From Verrucomicrobiia bacterium (GTDB taxonomy: Bacteria > Verrucomicrobiota > Verrucomicrobiia > Verrucomicrobiales > DEV007), in the NCBI GenBank assembly GCA_020439945.1, contig JAGRPB010000047.1, positions 1 to 33,700 of the forward strand: DNA of 33,700 nucleotides. The letters are read 5' to 3'. A program made the translations under genes and the position numbers. The notes beneath the pieces are model-generated. The model did not search any database, was not told where the DNA came from, and saw only the letters and a list, made by a program, of their open reading frames with translations. This document shows positions 24,639 through 32,578 of the stretch, one piece after another; the first letter of the stretch is position 1, and every line of letters starts with the position of its first letter.

Positions 24639-26588
24639 TCAGGCGTGCGTTTCGGTCTTTTCGGGCTCGGTTTCCGCCGGAGCTTCGGCATCGCCATCGT
24701 CGCCGGGTTCAAACTGCGGCGAATAGTCATCGGCCGCACCGGGCACACTGTATTCGTAGGGACCACGGTAAGAGACCGGCTCGGTGAGGAAGTTGCCATG
24801 CGGCGGCGGAGTCGGCGTCGACCATTCCAGCGTCGTGGCGTGCCAGGGATTGTCGCTGTTCACCTTCTTGCCCTTCGTGATGCTGAGGAAGAGGTTGATG
24901 ATGAACGGCACCTGCGAGATCGCCAACAGGAAGGCCGAGGCGGACATGACCAGGTTCAGGTCGATCATGAGCACGTCCTGACCGGCGGCGCGGTGGAAGA
25001 CGAAGTTGAAAAACTTCCCGAAGAAAGAATCGCCGCTGACGAAAAGCTGATTCGCCACGTTTTCGTAGGCCACGCCACCATCAAAGGCACGGCGGTGGAA
25101 ACCGGCCATCCCCTGGGCGAACATCGGCATGAAGACGCCGTTCATGAAGATCAAGGACGGCCAGAAATGCCATTGGCCGAGCTTCTCGCTCATCATGCGG
25201 CCGGTGTGTTTGGGGAACCAGTGGTAGATTCCCGCGAACAACGCGAACACCGTGCCCGGAGCGACCACGTAGTGGAAGTGCCCGATCACATAGTAGGTGT
25301 CGTGCAGGTGCAGCACCAGGTTGTTGAAGGCCAGCGGAAGCCCCGTCAGGCCGCCAATCCCGAACATGGGGATGAAGGCGGTCGCGAAAAGCATCGGCGT
25401 GTTGAACCGGATCGAGCCGCCCCAGAGCGAAATCAGGAGCGAGGTGATGAGAATCACCGAAGGCACCGAAATCAGGACGGTCGTGGTCTGGAAAAACGTG
25501 CTGATCGAGGTGCCCATGCCCGTGAGATACATGTGGTGCGCCCACACGATGAAACTCAGGAATCCAAGCACCATTGCCGCATAGACCATGGTCTTGTAGC
25601 CCCACAGCGGGCGGCGGGTGTTGCACGGGATGATTTCCGCCACGATGGCGAAGGCGGGCAGAATCAACACGTAAACCTCCGGGTGCCCGAGGAACCAGAA
25701 GAGGTGCTGATACAGCAACGGACTGCCGCCGCCGGACGCGTCAAACACCTGACCACCGATATTGAGGCCGGATGGAACGAAGAAACTGGTGCCGGCGAGA
25801 CGGTCCATCAGCTGCATCACCGCGGCCACTTCCAGCGGCGGGAAGGCCAGCAGGAGCAGGAAGCCGGTCACCAGCATCGCCCACACGAAGAAAGGCATGC
25901 GCATCCAGGTCATGCCCTTGGCGCGGAGGTTGATGATGGTGGTGATGAAATTGACCGCACCGAGGAGCGAGGAGGTGATCAGGAACACCATGGCGAAAAG
26001 CCACTGCGTCTGACCGGTCCAGAACTGATGGGCAAATCCCAGATCGGTGGTGGTCGCCAGAGGCGAATAGTTCGTCCACCCCGCCTTGGCCGAACCGGAA
26101 GGCAGGAAGAAGCTGGTGAACATCAGCACGCCGCCGATGAAGTAGCTCCAGAAACTCGCCATGTTAACGCGAGGGAACGCCATGTCGGGCGCGCCGATCT
26201 GGAGAGGAGTGACGTAGTTGCCGAAAGCACCGAAGGCCAGCGGCACGATGCCCAGGAAAATCATGATCGTGCCGTGCATGGCGCCGAACATGTTGTAAAG
26301 CTCGCCGGTCACCTTGCCGTCGGCATCGAGCCAGGACTGGAACCACGGCAGATCCGCCAGCAGGGGCACCGCGCGATCGGGATAGGCGATGCTCCAGCGC
26401 ATCACCATCATGAGGAAAAAACCGAGTGCCAGGAAAACCAGCGCGGTGAATCCGTATTGCAGACCGATGATTTTGTGGTCGGTCGAAAAGATGTATTTCT
26501 TCCAGAACGGCAGATCGTGGTGATCGTGTTCGTCGTGGGCGTGTCCGGAGGCTTCGGCCCCGTCATAGGTGGAGGATGCGGCACTCAT
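24639..26588 (-). CDS. coxA: Cytochrome c oxidase subunit I, aa3-type (A1 family)
   Basis: This is the catalytic subunit that reduces oxygen to water and pumps protons. All cofactor ligands of the 649-residue protein are visible: haem a His105 (AMHGT) and His439, haem a3 His437 (IGHFHYV), CuB His302 with the cross-linking Tyr306 (GHPEVY), and His351/His352 (VWAHHMY). D-pathway residues Asn124 and Asp135 (GNYVTPLQIGAPDMAFPR) and the A1-type Glu304 are kept, as is the K-pathway lysine in GYKTM. Twelve to thirteen helices are seen. The N-terminus is His-rich (GHAHDEHDHHD), and the C-terminus has an acidic tail. It follows the membrane cytochrome c gene at 130 bp. Unlike the nearby CcoN homologue, this enzyme should be fully active. 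Confidence 0.97.
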   Translation of the reverse strand: MSAASSTYDGAEASGHAHDEHDHHDLPFWKKYIFSTDHKIIGLQYGFTALVFLALGFFLMMVMRWSIAYPDRAVPLLADLPWFQSWLDADGKVTGELYNMFGAMHGTIMIFLGIVPLAFGAFGNYVTPLQIGAPDMAFPRVNMASFWSYFIGGVLMFTSFFLPSGSAKAGWTNYSPLATTTDLGFAHQFWTGQTQWLFAMVFLITSSLLGAVNFITTIINLRAKGMTWMRMPFFVWAMLVTGFLLLLAFPPLEVAAVMQLMDRLAGTSFFVPSGLNIGGQVFDASGGGSPLLYQHLFWFLGHPEVYVLILPAFAIVAEIIPCNTRRPLWGYKTMVYAAMVLGFLSFIVWAHHMYLTGMGTSISTFFQTTTVLISVPSVILITSLLISLWGGSIRFNTPMLFATAFIPMFGIGGLTGLPLAFNNLVLHLHDTYYVIGHFHYVVAPGTVFALFAGIYHWFPKHTGRMMSEKLGQWHFWPSLIFMNGVFMPMFAQGMAGFHRRAFDGGVAYENVANQLFVSGDSFFGKFFNFVFHRAAGQDVLMIDLNLVMSASAFLLAISQVPFIINLFLSITKGKKVNSDNPWHATTLEWSTPTPPPHGNFLTEPVSYRGPYEYSVPGAADDYSPQFEPGDDGDAEAPAETEPEKTETHA

Positions 26589-26667
26589 GGTGTTGGCTTA
26601 CGCTGATAATCTGTGAGAAGGTTTCCTTCAGCTTTATTTTTCTCATATTGCTGGCGATCCGAAACTC

Positions 26668-26685
26668 ACGGAATTCGCATTCCGT
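26668..26685. other. Short hairpin between cytochrome c and coxA genes
   Basis: ACGGAAT and ATTCCGT form a 7-bp stem around the tetraloop TCGC in the 130-bp gap, the widest in the core block apart from that before ctaA. No T run follows, so it may be a weak terminator, an mRNA processing or stability element, or chance. The A/T-rich stretch next to it (26630-26650) is the most promoter-like region upstream of coxA, but no clear -35/-10 pair was found. Confidence 0.35.
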
Positions 26686-26718
26686 TCGCTCCGGCTATAC
26701 CGCGGCTCGCTCCACCCC

Positions 26719-27480
26719 TTACTGAGCCGCCGCGTCTTCGCCACCGCCGACGGGTTGACCGGTCTGAGGATCGACCTCGGCGCCGGGCAACATGGCATCT
26801 GCGGGGATATCCAGCAATTCGCTTTCCGTCCAGGAACCGGCCTTGCCGGAAAATTTGTCGCGAGCGGCACCGATCATCTCGGTGGTCACGATCGCTTTCG
26901 GATCGTCCTTCATTTCGCCGAACTCGCTCCGGACGTAGGTGATGACCTGGGCAATCTGCTCGTCCGAAAGCGCGTTCCAAGGCGGCATCGGGATCGTCCC
27001 GTAGGACTGACCGGCCACCGTCAGCGGCCCCTGGATACCGTGCAACAGGATCGCGCCAAGCCGCTCGGTGCCTCCATGAACCCACTCGGAGCCGGTCAGG
27101 GGCGGATACTGCCCGGGGAGACCGCCACCATTGGGCTGGTGACAGGCGGCGCACTGACCGTAGACTCGCTTGCCGCCGGCCAGCCATTGATCGATCCACG
27201 GGCCCTTGTCGCCGCCTTCGTCGCCACCGATGCCGGCCGGACGAGGCTCGGGCTGGTAGAAACTGGAGATGTAGATGTCGTCCCGGAAAAAATTGCCGTA
27301 AGCACCGAAATATCCCGCGCCCAGAATGATCACGATGATGGTGGCGATGATCGGACTGAAAGATACCGGCTCCTGCCCGGTCGGCGGGAGGATTTTTTCG
27401 CGACGGACCGCGTCATGCACGTCCACCACGCTGCCGCCTTCGGCTTCGTAATCGAGGTTCTTTTCCTGGGTATCGCTCAT
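26719..27480 (-). CDS. Membrane-anchored mono-haem cytochrome c
   Basis: The 253-residue protein has a cytoplasmic N-terminus, one transmembrane helix (about 42-62, PIIATIIVIILGAGYFGAYG), and a periplasmic class I cytochrome c domain. The haem site is CAACH at 110-114. The axial Met is Met165 in TIPMPPWNALSDEQIAQVITY, the usual C-terminal fold. A proline- and acid-rich tail of about 60 residues follows. It is not a di-haem CcoP, although it occupies the position a ccoP gene would have after ccoN and ccoO. Being directly upstream of coxA and lacking a soluble form, it is the best candidate donor to CuA. It lies 63 bp after ccoO-like. Confidence 0.92.
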   Translation of the reverse strand: MSDTQEKNLDYEAEGGSVVDVHDAVRREKILPPTGQEPVSFSPIIATIIVIILGAGYFGAYGNFFRDDIYISSFYQPEPRPAGIGGDEGGDKGPWIDQWLAGGKRVYGQCAACHQPNGGGLPGQYPPLTGSEWVHGGTERLGAILLHGIQGPLTVAGQSYGTIPMPPWNALSDEQIAQVITYVRSEFGEMKDDPKAIVTTEMIGAARDKFSGKAGSWTESELLDIPADAMLPGAEVDPQTGQPVGGGEDAAAQ

Positions 27481-27543
27481 CGCTGGGTTCGAAATCTCGG
27501 GTCGGGAGAGGAAAAATCAGTAGTTCGGGAATACATTCAGGCC

Positions 27544-28272
27544 TCAGCCTTCGGTAGCAGTTTCCGTTCCGGCACTTACCATGGGCCGCATCGCGGCCGG
27601 CAGCGGCGTGGCCTTGCGACGTGAAAGCAGATAGTCGACCAGCGCCTCGGCTTCGGGAGTCGGCACGATCACATAACCCTCTTCGGGGGCGAATTCCTTC
27701 TTCAACGGAAGAGCTTCGGCGGATTCCCGGCCGGCGGCCGGAACCTTCTTGTAGAGATGCTGGAACGCGGGCATCGCAGAGTACCGCTCGATCTGCCGAG
27801 GCGCGTAGAGATGGAGGTGATGCCACTGGCGATCGGTCAGACCGGACTCATCCTTCTTCAGTCGATCGGCGATGCGGGTGCCGACGTTGGAGAGATCGGG
27901 TCCGATGCGCTGATAGCCGAGATAGGCATAACCCTCACCGGCGTAATCTCCCGGCCGGGTCTCGCGGGCCTCTCCCTCACGACCGCCCCAGCCGACCCGC
28001 CACATGTCGGGTCCCGCGTAGGTCGGGCGAATCACCTGCGTGTGGCAGTAGGCGCAGCCCTCACGGCCGTAGAGCTCGGCCCCGTAGTCGCTTTCACCGA
28101 AGCGATTCATGTTCGGGTCGGGAAACCCCATGAAGCCCGAGCTTTCCTCGGCTCCATACATCACCGGCGCCTCTTCGGTGAGGCGGAAGTAGGGTCCTAC
28201 CACCAGGAAAAGCCACGGAATACCGAAGGCGATTCCCAAACCGGTGAGCAGTCTCCAGAGGTCGTTTCTCAT
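27544..28272 (-). CDS. CcoO-like membrane mono-haem cytochrome c
   Basis: This 242-residue protein is a clear CcoO homologue. It has one N-terminal helix (about 8-27), then YGREGCAYCHTQVIRP with the haem at Cys73/Cys76/His77, the GPDLSNVGTR segment, and the axial Met167 in RYSAMPAFQHLY. In cbb3 oxidases CcoO carries electrons to CcoN. Here all haem-binding features of CcoO are retained although the partner CcoN has lost its cofactor sites. It is 43 bp downstream of ccoN-like, the normal order. It is shorter at the C-terminus than some CcoO but complete. The acceptor is probably not CcoN haem b, so it may relay electrons elsewhere. Confidence 0.9.
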   Translation of the reverse strand: MRNDLWRLLTGLGIAFGIPWLFLVVGPYFRLTEEAPVMYGAEESSGFMGFPDPNMNRFGESDYGAELYGREGCAYCHTQVIRPTYAGPDMWRVGWGGREGEARETRPGDYAGEGYAYLGYQRIGPDLSNVGTRIADRLKKDESGLTDRQWHHLHLYAPRQIERYSAMPAFQHLYKKVPAAGRESAEALPLKKEFAPEEGYVIVPTPEAEALVDYLLSRRKATPLPAAMRPMVSAGTETATEG

Positions 28273-28315
28273 TACTAGGTGGTGGAAAAAGTCTATCGAA
28301 GGAAAGTGGGATCAA

Positions 28316-29752
28316 TCAATGGGCCGACTCCGGCATCAGCGTCGCGCCGGCTGTCCGGCGTCCGCGTCCGAAGAACATCAGGGCCAACTGGTAGAAGAAC
28401 CCGAGATTGGAGAAAGTGATCAGCAGCCAGGCGATGATGCGGCCCACCACCCATCGGTTGCCCACTTCCACGGAAAGAATGAAGCTGGAGTCCCACTGGT
28501 TCATCTGCCCCGCCTGGGCGAATCCCCCGAGCAGCATGGTGAGCACCACGGTGCCGATGCCGTAGGTCGAGAACCAGAAGTGGGTCCGGATCATCTTGCC
28601 CGAGGGCCACTCGCAACCGGTCACTCGAGGCACGATGTAGTAGATCGCGCCGAAAATCATCATCGAGAACACCCCGTAAACCGCCAGCGTGTCCAGGCCG
28701 ATCACGAAGTGGCTGAACTGCAATACTTTGCTGAACGAGAAATACGAGGACAACGCGCCCAGAACGCCATACATGACGAACATCAGCGCGCCGAACATGG
28801 TGAAACGGAGCGTGGGGCTGTTTTCCCAGAGCTTCGCCTTGGAATCGCCCTTGACCGTCTTCCAGAAATTGATCGCCGTGGCCAACACCGAAACGAGCAG
28901 CAGGATCGTCGCCGCGCCGCTGATCGCCGGGATCCAGGCCGGGAAAGGCCCACCGATGAAACGGTTGAAACCGGTCCAGGGAGCCAGGATGATCAGCGAC
29001 CAGAACCCGATCTTGGCGAGCGGATAGCTGTAAACCGGGCGCCCCGCGATCTTGGGAATCAGGTAGTAGGCCGAAGCCAATCCGATCGGGACAAACCAGA
29101 GGAAAATCAGGTTGGCCATGTACCAGCCGTTGGTTCCGGCGCTCATCACGGCCGAGCCGTCGTCGCCCACCAGCAGGACCGAGGTGGCGAAAATCCACGG
29201 GAACCAGACGGCCGCGCCGAGGAGGAACATCTCGGAGATGTAGACCTCGCCCGCGCGACGGGCTTTGAACATCGGCACCAGCCAAAGCGTCGTCATCAGG
29301 TAGCCGACGAAAAGAATCGGAGCGATCCAGGCCGGGAAATCGAGCCACGGCATCGAGCGACCGAAGCCAAACCAGACGGCCAACATGGCGATCGAAACAC
29401 CGAAGTTCCAGATGTGTCCGGCCACGATGATCGTGACACTGTTCTTCAACTCGTTGCGGGTAAGGCGGGCCATCAGCCAGATCATCACGCCGAGCCCCGC
29501 CTGCATCGCCCAGCCGTAGACCAGGGCGATCATGTGCATCGGGAACAGGCGCCCGTAGTTCATGGCCGGGCACGATTCCCAGAGCCGGGGCAGGCTGAGC
29601 TTCAAGCCGGAGACGGCTCCCAGCAGAGTCGCCACCGCCAGCCAGGCCGCCGCACTGGTGAAAAAGAAGAGCACCGGCCAGCGAACCGAGCGGTCGATCG
29701 CCGCGCGTTCACGGATGTCTTCGGAAGTGGCTTGATTCAGATCGAGACTCAT
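28316..29752 (-). CDS. CcoN-like (cbb3 subunit I homologue) lacking cofactor ligands
   Basis: This 478-residue, 12-helix protein aligns along its length with cbb3 oxidase subunit I: NYGRLFPMHMIA, AYYLIPKIAGRPVYSYPLAK, SHFVIG, IYYIVPRVTG and RTHFWFSTYG match CcoN landmarks. The cofactor ligands do not. The CuB His of WWYGHNAVGF is Ala213 (GWYMANLIF). The His-His pair of AGPHHLHY is Asn263-Arg264 (TGFNRFIGG), and the tyrosine cross-linked to CuB is replaced. The GHVH pair that binds haems b3 and b is TLAV (355-358). Only His73, one haem b ligand, remains. The protein has five histidines in all, fewer than the six ligands an oxidase needs. It cannot be a normal oxygen reductase. I infer a structural or docking subunit between alternative complex III and the aa3 oxidase. 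The frame is intact, with no sign of decay. Confidence 0.93.
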   Translation of the reverse strand: MSLDLNQATSEDIRERAAIDRSVRWPVLFFFTSAAAWLAVATLLGAVSGLKLSLPRLWESCPAMNYGRLFPMHMIALVYGWAMQAGLGVMIWLMARLTRNELKNSVTIIVAGHIWNFGVSIAMLAVWFGFGRSMPWLDFPAWIAPILFVGYLMTTLWLVPMFKARRAGEVYISEMFLLGAAVWFPWIFATSVLLVGDDGSAVMSAGTNGWYMANLIFLWFVPIGLASAYYLIPKIAGRPVYSYPLAKIGFWSLIILAPWTGFNRFIGGPFPAWIPAISGAATILLLVSVLATAINFWKTVKGDSKAKLWENSPTLRFTMFGALMFVMYGVLGALSSYFSFSKVLQFSHFVIGLDTLAVYGVFSMMIFGAIYYIVPRVTGCEWPSGKMIRTHFWFSTYGIGTVVLTMLLGGFAQAGQMNQWDSSFILSVEVGNRWVVGRIIAWLLITFSNLGFFYQLALMFFGRGRRTAGATLMPESAH

Positions 29753-29785
29753 GGATCAAAAAAATGGATATCGCTCACCAACGAC

Positions 29786-30274
29786 TCACTGACCGGCCGG
29801 TTTCTCGGGTTTCGCCGCGGCCGGAGCCTCGGCGGGTTTTTTCTCGGCGGCGGGCTTTTCCGCCGGCGCGGCCGCCGGTTTTTCCGCGGCCGCCGGTTTC
29901 TGGGCGGCGTCTGGCTTGGCCTCCTCCGCCGGAGCCGCCGGTGCGGGTTGCTGGGCCTGTTTCAGGAAAGTCGGGGAACCGGGAACGACGAACTCGCTCT
30001 TTCCGGCTTTCTTCGCCTTCAGCGAAGCCAGGGTGGTCGGCATCGCTTTCTGAATCGCCTCCGGCGCCAGCAGGGCCGCCTGCGCGGCGCGGACTTCGGC
30101 CACCTTCTGCGAACGCTCCTCGGCCCGCTGAGCCCAGCCGGGTTCCGCCGGGGCATCCGGGCTGGCGATCTTCAGGGCGATCCACAGAACCACGCCGAAG
30201 CTGACGAAGGCCAGCATGCCGGCCCAAAACGCCCGAAAGCGGTTGGTTGCGCTGTCTCCTGGATGCTCGCTCAT
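29786..30274 (-). CDS. Ala/Pro/Lys-rich single-helix membrane protein
   Basis: The 162-residue protein has one transmembrane helix (about 15-37, FWAGMLAFVSFGVVLWIALK). A helical, charged region (about 45-70) follows, then a short ordered-looking segment FVVPGSPTFLK, and a low-complexity tail of about 55 residues built from KPAA/EKPA-type units. The tail should be disordered and periplasmic if the N-terminus is inside. It holds no haem or metal motif. It lies between actF (73 bp) and ccoN-like (33 bp). Position suggests a small accessory or linking subunit of the respiratory assembly; a functional assignment is not possible from the sequence. Confidence 0.75.
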   Translation of the reverse strand: MSEHPGDSATNRFRAFWAGMLAFVSFGVVLWIALKIASPDAPAEPGWAQRAEERSQKVAEVRAAQAALLAPEAIQKAMPTTLASLKAKKAGKSEFVVPGSPTFLKQAQQPAPAAPAEEAKPDAAQKPAAAEKPAAAPAEKPAAEKKPAEAPAAAKPEKPAGQ

Positions 30275-30300
30275 GGATGGATTCGTCGGAAAAGGTTCGA

Positions 30301-30328
30301 TCTAAGAGGGTTGGGTCGGTGATTCAAC
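30301..30328 (-). repeat. Dispersed intergenic repeat, copy 2
   Basis: It matches 16589-16616 at 22 of 28 positions in the same orientation. It lies in the 73-bp gap after actF and overlaps the TGACCCTGTT copy at 30326-30335. Confidence 0.5.
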
Positions 30329-30335
30329 AGGGTCA
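30326..30335 (-). repeat. TGACCCTGTT motif after actF
   Basis: The third exact copy of the 10-mer, 12 bp past the actF stop. All three copies follow stop codons in the minus-strand respiratory block. Confidence 0.4.
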
Positions 30336-30347
30336 AGTCGAGTCCGG

Positions 30348-31865
30348 TCAGTTCACCACGTTCAGGGATTCGTCGAGGCGCGGATCGCGGCAGGGATAGA
30401 GGCTGCCCTTGCCGAGAAAGTGCATTATGCCAAATCCGAAGATACCGGCCACCGCCACCCAGGCCAGGATGTCGGTGAAGAAATTCCCCAACACGAACAT
30501 TTCCTCGCCGTTGGTCAGGGAGGGACCGCGCTCGGGGATGATGATCCAGTAGATGTCGCAGAAATGCATCACCAGGCTCCAGGCGGCGACCGCACTGAGC
30601 AGCATGGGATTTTTCTTCAATCCCTGGATCAGCAGGATGGCGAAGGGGACGAAGAAGTGACCGATGACCAGGAACAGGATGGCGTGCGTGTTCCAGTAGG
30701 CGGTGTTGCGGGTGAGGTAGAATTTCGTCTCTTCCGTGATGTTCGCATACCAGATGAGGAAGAACTGCGAGAAGGCGATGTAGGCCCAGAAAATGGTGAA
30801 GGCGAGCAGGAGCTTACCCATGAGGTGGTAGTGCTCCATGGTGATCACTTCCTTCAGGTAACCCGCCCGGCGAAGCACGGTGAGCAGGATGATGAGGAAG
30901 GCCATCGAGTTCAGGGCCGCGCCGGCGAACAGGTAGACGCCCCACATGGTGGAGAACCAGGTGTAATCGAGGCCCATCAACCAGTCGAAAACCAGGAAGG
31001 TCCAGGCGGTCGCAAACAACGGCAGGAATCCGCAGGCCGCGCGACGCATCCGCCGGAAGTACTTGGGATCGCCACTCTGGTCCTGTTTGATCGACCATCC
31101 ACGAAGGACGAAGATGATGCTGAAAAGGGCGATCACGTAGAAAACGAAGCGGATGTACCAGAACCCCTCGTTGAGGTAGCCGCGCTTTTTGTAGAGTCCG
31201 GTGTTCGCGTGTTTGAAGTGCTCGTCGGCGAGATGGGCTTTCATCGCCTCGTCGCTGCCCTCTTCCGCCTTCACCTCGTTCAGCTTGGCCTGGGCGGCGG
31301 TGATTTCGGATTTCAGATAGAGTTTCTGATTATCCGACGCCGTGGCCATGGCGGCCTCGTTCTCTTTCTTGATCTCGTTGAGCCGCTTGGTGGCCGCCTC
31401 GATCCTCACCGAGAGTTCCGCGCGGTAGTCGTTTAGCTCGTGCTCGGCATGACTCTTGGCCTCTTCCAGAACAGTGGCCCTGATGGGGAACCACTCCCAG
31501 AGCGCATCGCGGAAACCACCGAAGAGAAGCGGCAACGACAGCGCGAACATGACGATGACGACGCTGCCGAGGTTTTCCATGAGACGGCGAACGACCGTCC
31601 CCCACCCCGAGTTGGTGGCGTTGTGAAGCAGCGTCCAGAAAATGCCGCCGACGGCCAGCGTCAGGAAATAAGTCACCCCGAACAGCCAGGAGTAGGCCAT
31701 GCCGCGATGAAATACGGAGGGATCGTCACCGCCTCCCGTGGCGGCATAGATGATGAAAAACAGAACCGCGGCGCCACCGCCCACCATGAGCAGCACCCAC
31801 TTGAGCAGCCCGGCGTTGAACGTTTCGCCCTTGGCGAAGTTGTCAGCGTTTTTCAGTCCAGCCAT
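30348..31865 (-). CDS. actF: Alternative complex III subunit ActF, with coiled-coil insertion
   Basis: ActF is one of two NrfD-like membrane subunits of the quinol:cytochrome c oxidoreductase alternative complex III. The 505-residue protein has about ten helices. Family marks include GYLNEGFWYIRF, FDWLMGLDYTWFSTMWGVY, EHYHLMGKLLLAFTIFWAY and FSQFFLIWYANITEET. Between the third helix (about 98-118) and the fourth (from 234) lies a charged region, about residues 131-225, rich in Glu, Lys and Ala with heptad-like spacing. It is probably a coiled coil. In the ActF proteins I know the corresponding loop is much shorter. If the N-terminus is cytoplasmic, the insertion is periplasmic. The gene is 45 bp after actE and precedes the Ala/Pro-rich protein. 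Confidence 0.93.
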   Translation of the reverse strand: MAGLKNADNFAKGETFNAGLLKWVLLMVGGGAAVLFFIIYAATGGGDDPSVFHRGMAYSWLFGVTYFLTLAVGGIFWTLLHNATNSGWGTVVRRLMENLGSVVIVMFALSLPLLFGGFRDALWEWFPIRATVLEEAKSHAEHELNDYRAELSVRIEAATKRLNEIKKENEAAMATASDNQKLYLKSEITAAQAKLNEVKAEEGSDEAMKAHLADEHFKHANTGLYKKRGYLNEGFWYIRFVFYVIALFSIIFVLRGWSIKQDQSGDPKYFRRMRRAACGFLPLFATAWTFLVFDWLMGLDYTWFSTMWGVYLFAGAALNSMAFLIILLTVLRRAGYLKEVITMEHYHLMGKLLLAFTIFWAYIAFSQFFLIWYANITEETKFYLTRNTAYWNTHAILFLVIGHFFVPFAILLIQGLKKNPMLLSAVAAWSLVMHFCDIYWIIIPERGPSLTNGEEMFVLGNFFTDILAWVAVAGIFGFGIMHFLGKGSLYPCRDPRLDESLNVVN

Positions 31866-31910
31866 GGTCGGTTGAGAAAAAGATCTACGTAAGAAAAGAG
31901 GGGTCGGTGG

Positions 31911-32522
31911 TCACTTGGCGGCGGTAGCGCCGGAGGCATTCTGGAGGACGCGAACGTAGGCGGTGATCGCCCAGCGATCCTCGATCGAAACCGCGCCGTT
32001 GTAGGGTCCCATCAGGCCCTTGCCGTGAGTGATGGTCCAGAAAATCTGCCCGTCGGGCAAGGCGGCCACGCGGGGATCGGTCAGGTTCGCGGTCGGCGGA
32101 ATGGCCCAGTATTTGGAAACCACGCCCTGGCCGTTGCCGGAATCGCCGTGACAGGGGCTGCAATAAATCTGGAAACGCTCGTGCCCGCGCTTCAGCAGGG
32201 CGTCATCGACGCTGATGCCTTCGGGCAACCCGTCACCGAAAAAATCGCCGTAGAGTCCGGTCAGGTAGTATTCGTCGCCGACGGGAAAATCGTCGGCCGT
32301 CAGGGGCATCTCGTAGCCCAGAGGGATGGTGTTGTCGACCGGACGGCGGGCGCCACTGCCGTCGGCGAAGAAATCGGACGGCTTCTGGAACTTCAGCTTG
32401 TACTGCCAGTCCATGTCCGGAAAGATGTAAAGCGGCGGCTTGGTGAACTTGTCACCGCGGGGACCGATCCCCACGGCAAACATCACCGCGATCGCAAACA
32501 GGATGAGAAAAAACCAGCGCAT
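31911..32522 (-). CDS. actE: Alternative complex III mono-haem cytochrome c subunit ActE
   Basis: ActE carries one c-type haem on the periplasmic side of alternative complex III and can hand electrons to the oxidase. The 203-residue protein has an N-terminal hydrophobic segment (RWFFLILFAIAVMFAVGIG). The ActE-specific region FPDMDWQYKLKFQKPSDFF with RRPVDNTIPLGYE follows, then CSPCH at 121-125, with the axial Met171 in HGKGLMGPYNGAV. There is no cysteine before the haem, so it is not a lipoprotein; it is held by an uncleaved helix or released after cleavage. It lies 56 bp after actD and 45 bp before actF. The short fifty-base gaps within this block suggest one transcript. Confidence 0.93.
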   Translation of the reverse strand: MRWFFLILFAIAVMFAVGIGPRGDKFTKPPLYIFPDMDWQYKLKFQKPSDFFADGSGARRPVDNTIPLGYEMPLTADDFPVGDEYYLTGLYGDFFGDGLPEGISVDDALLKRGHERFQIYCSPCHGDSGNGQGVVSKYWAIPPTANLTDPRVAALPDGQIFWTITHGKGLMGPYNGAVSIEDRWAITAYVRVLQNASGATAAK

Positions 32523-32578
32523 TTCGTTCCGTTCAGTTCAGGCGTCGTCGTCGCTTTGAAAATTCGTAATTGGTTCGT

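Noticed and set aside
24627..26606. A 659-codon plus-strand frame opposite coxA, with similar long frames opposite coxC and ccoN-like
   Set aside because: The minus-strand products are unmistakable oxidase subunits; the antisense products are His/Arg/Glu-rich and featureless, typical shadows.
28316..29752. CcoN-like gene considered as a pseudogene or as an active cbb3 oxidase or nitric oxide reductase
   Set aside because: The frame is full length with conserved non-ligand blocks, so not decay. The loss of CuB and haem b3 ligands excludes an active haem-copper site of either type.
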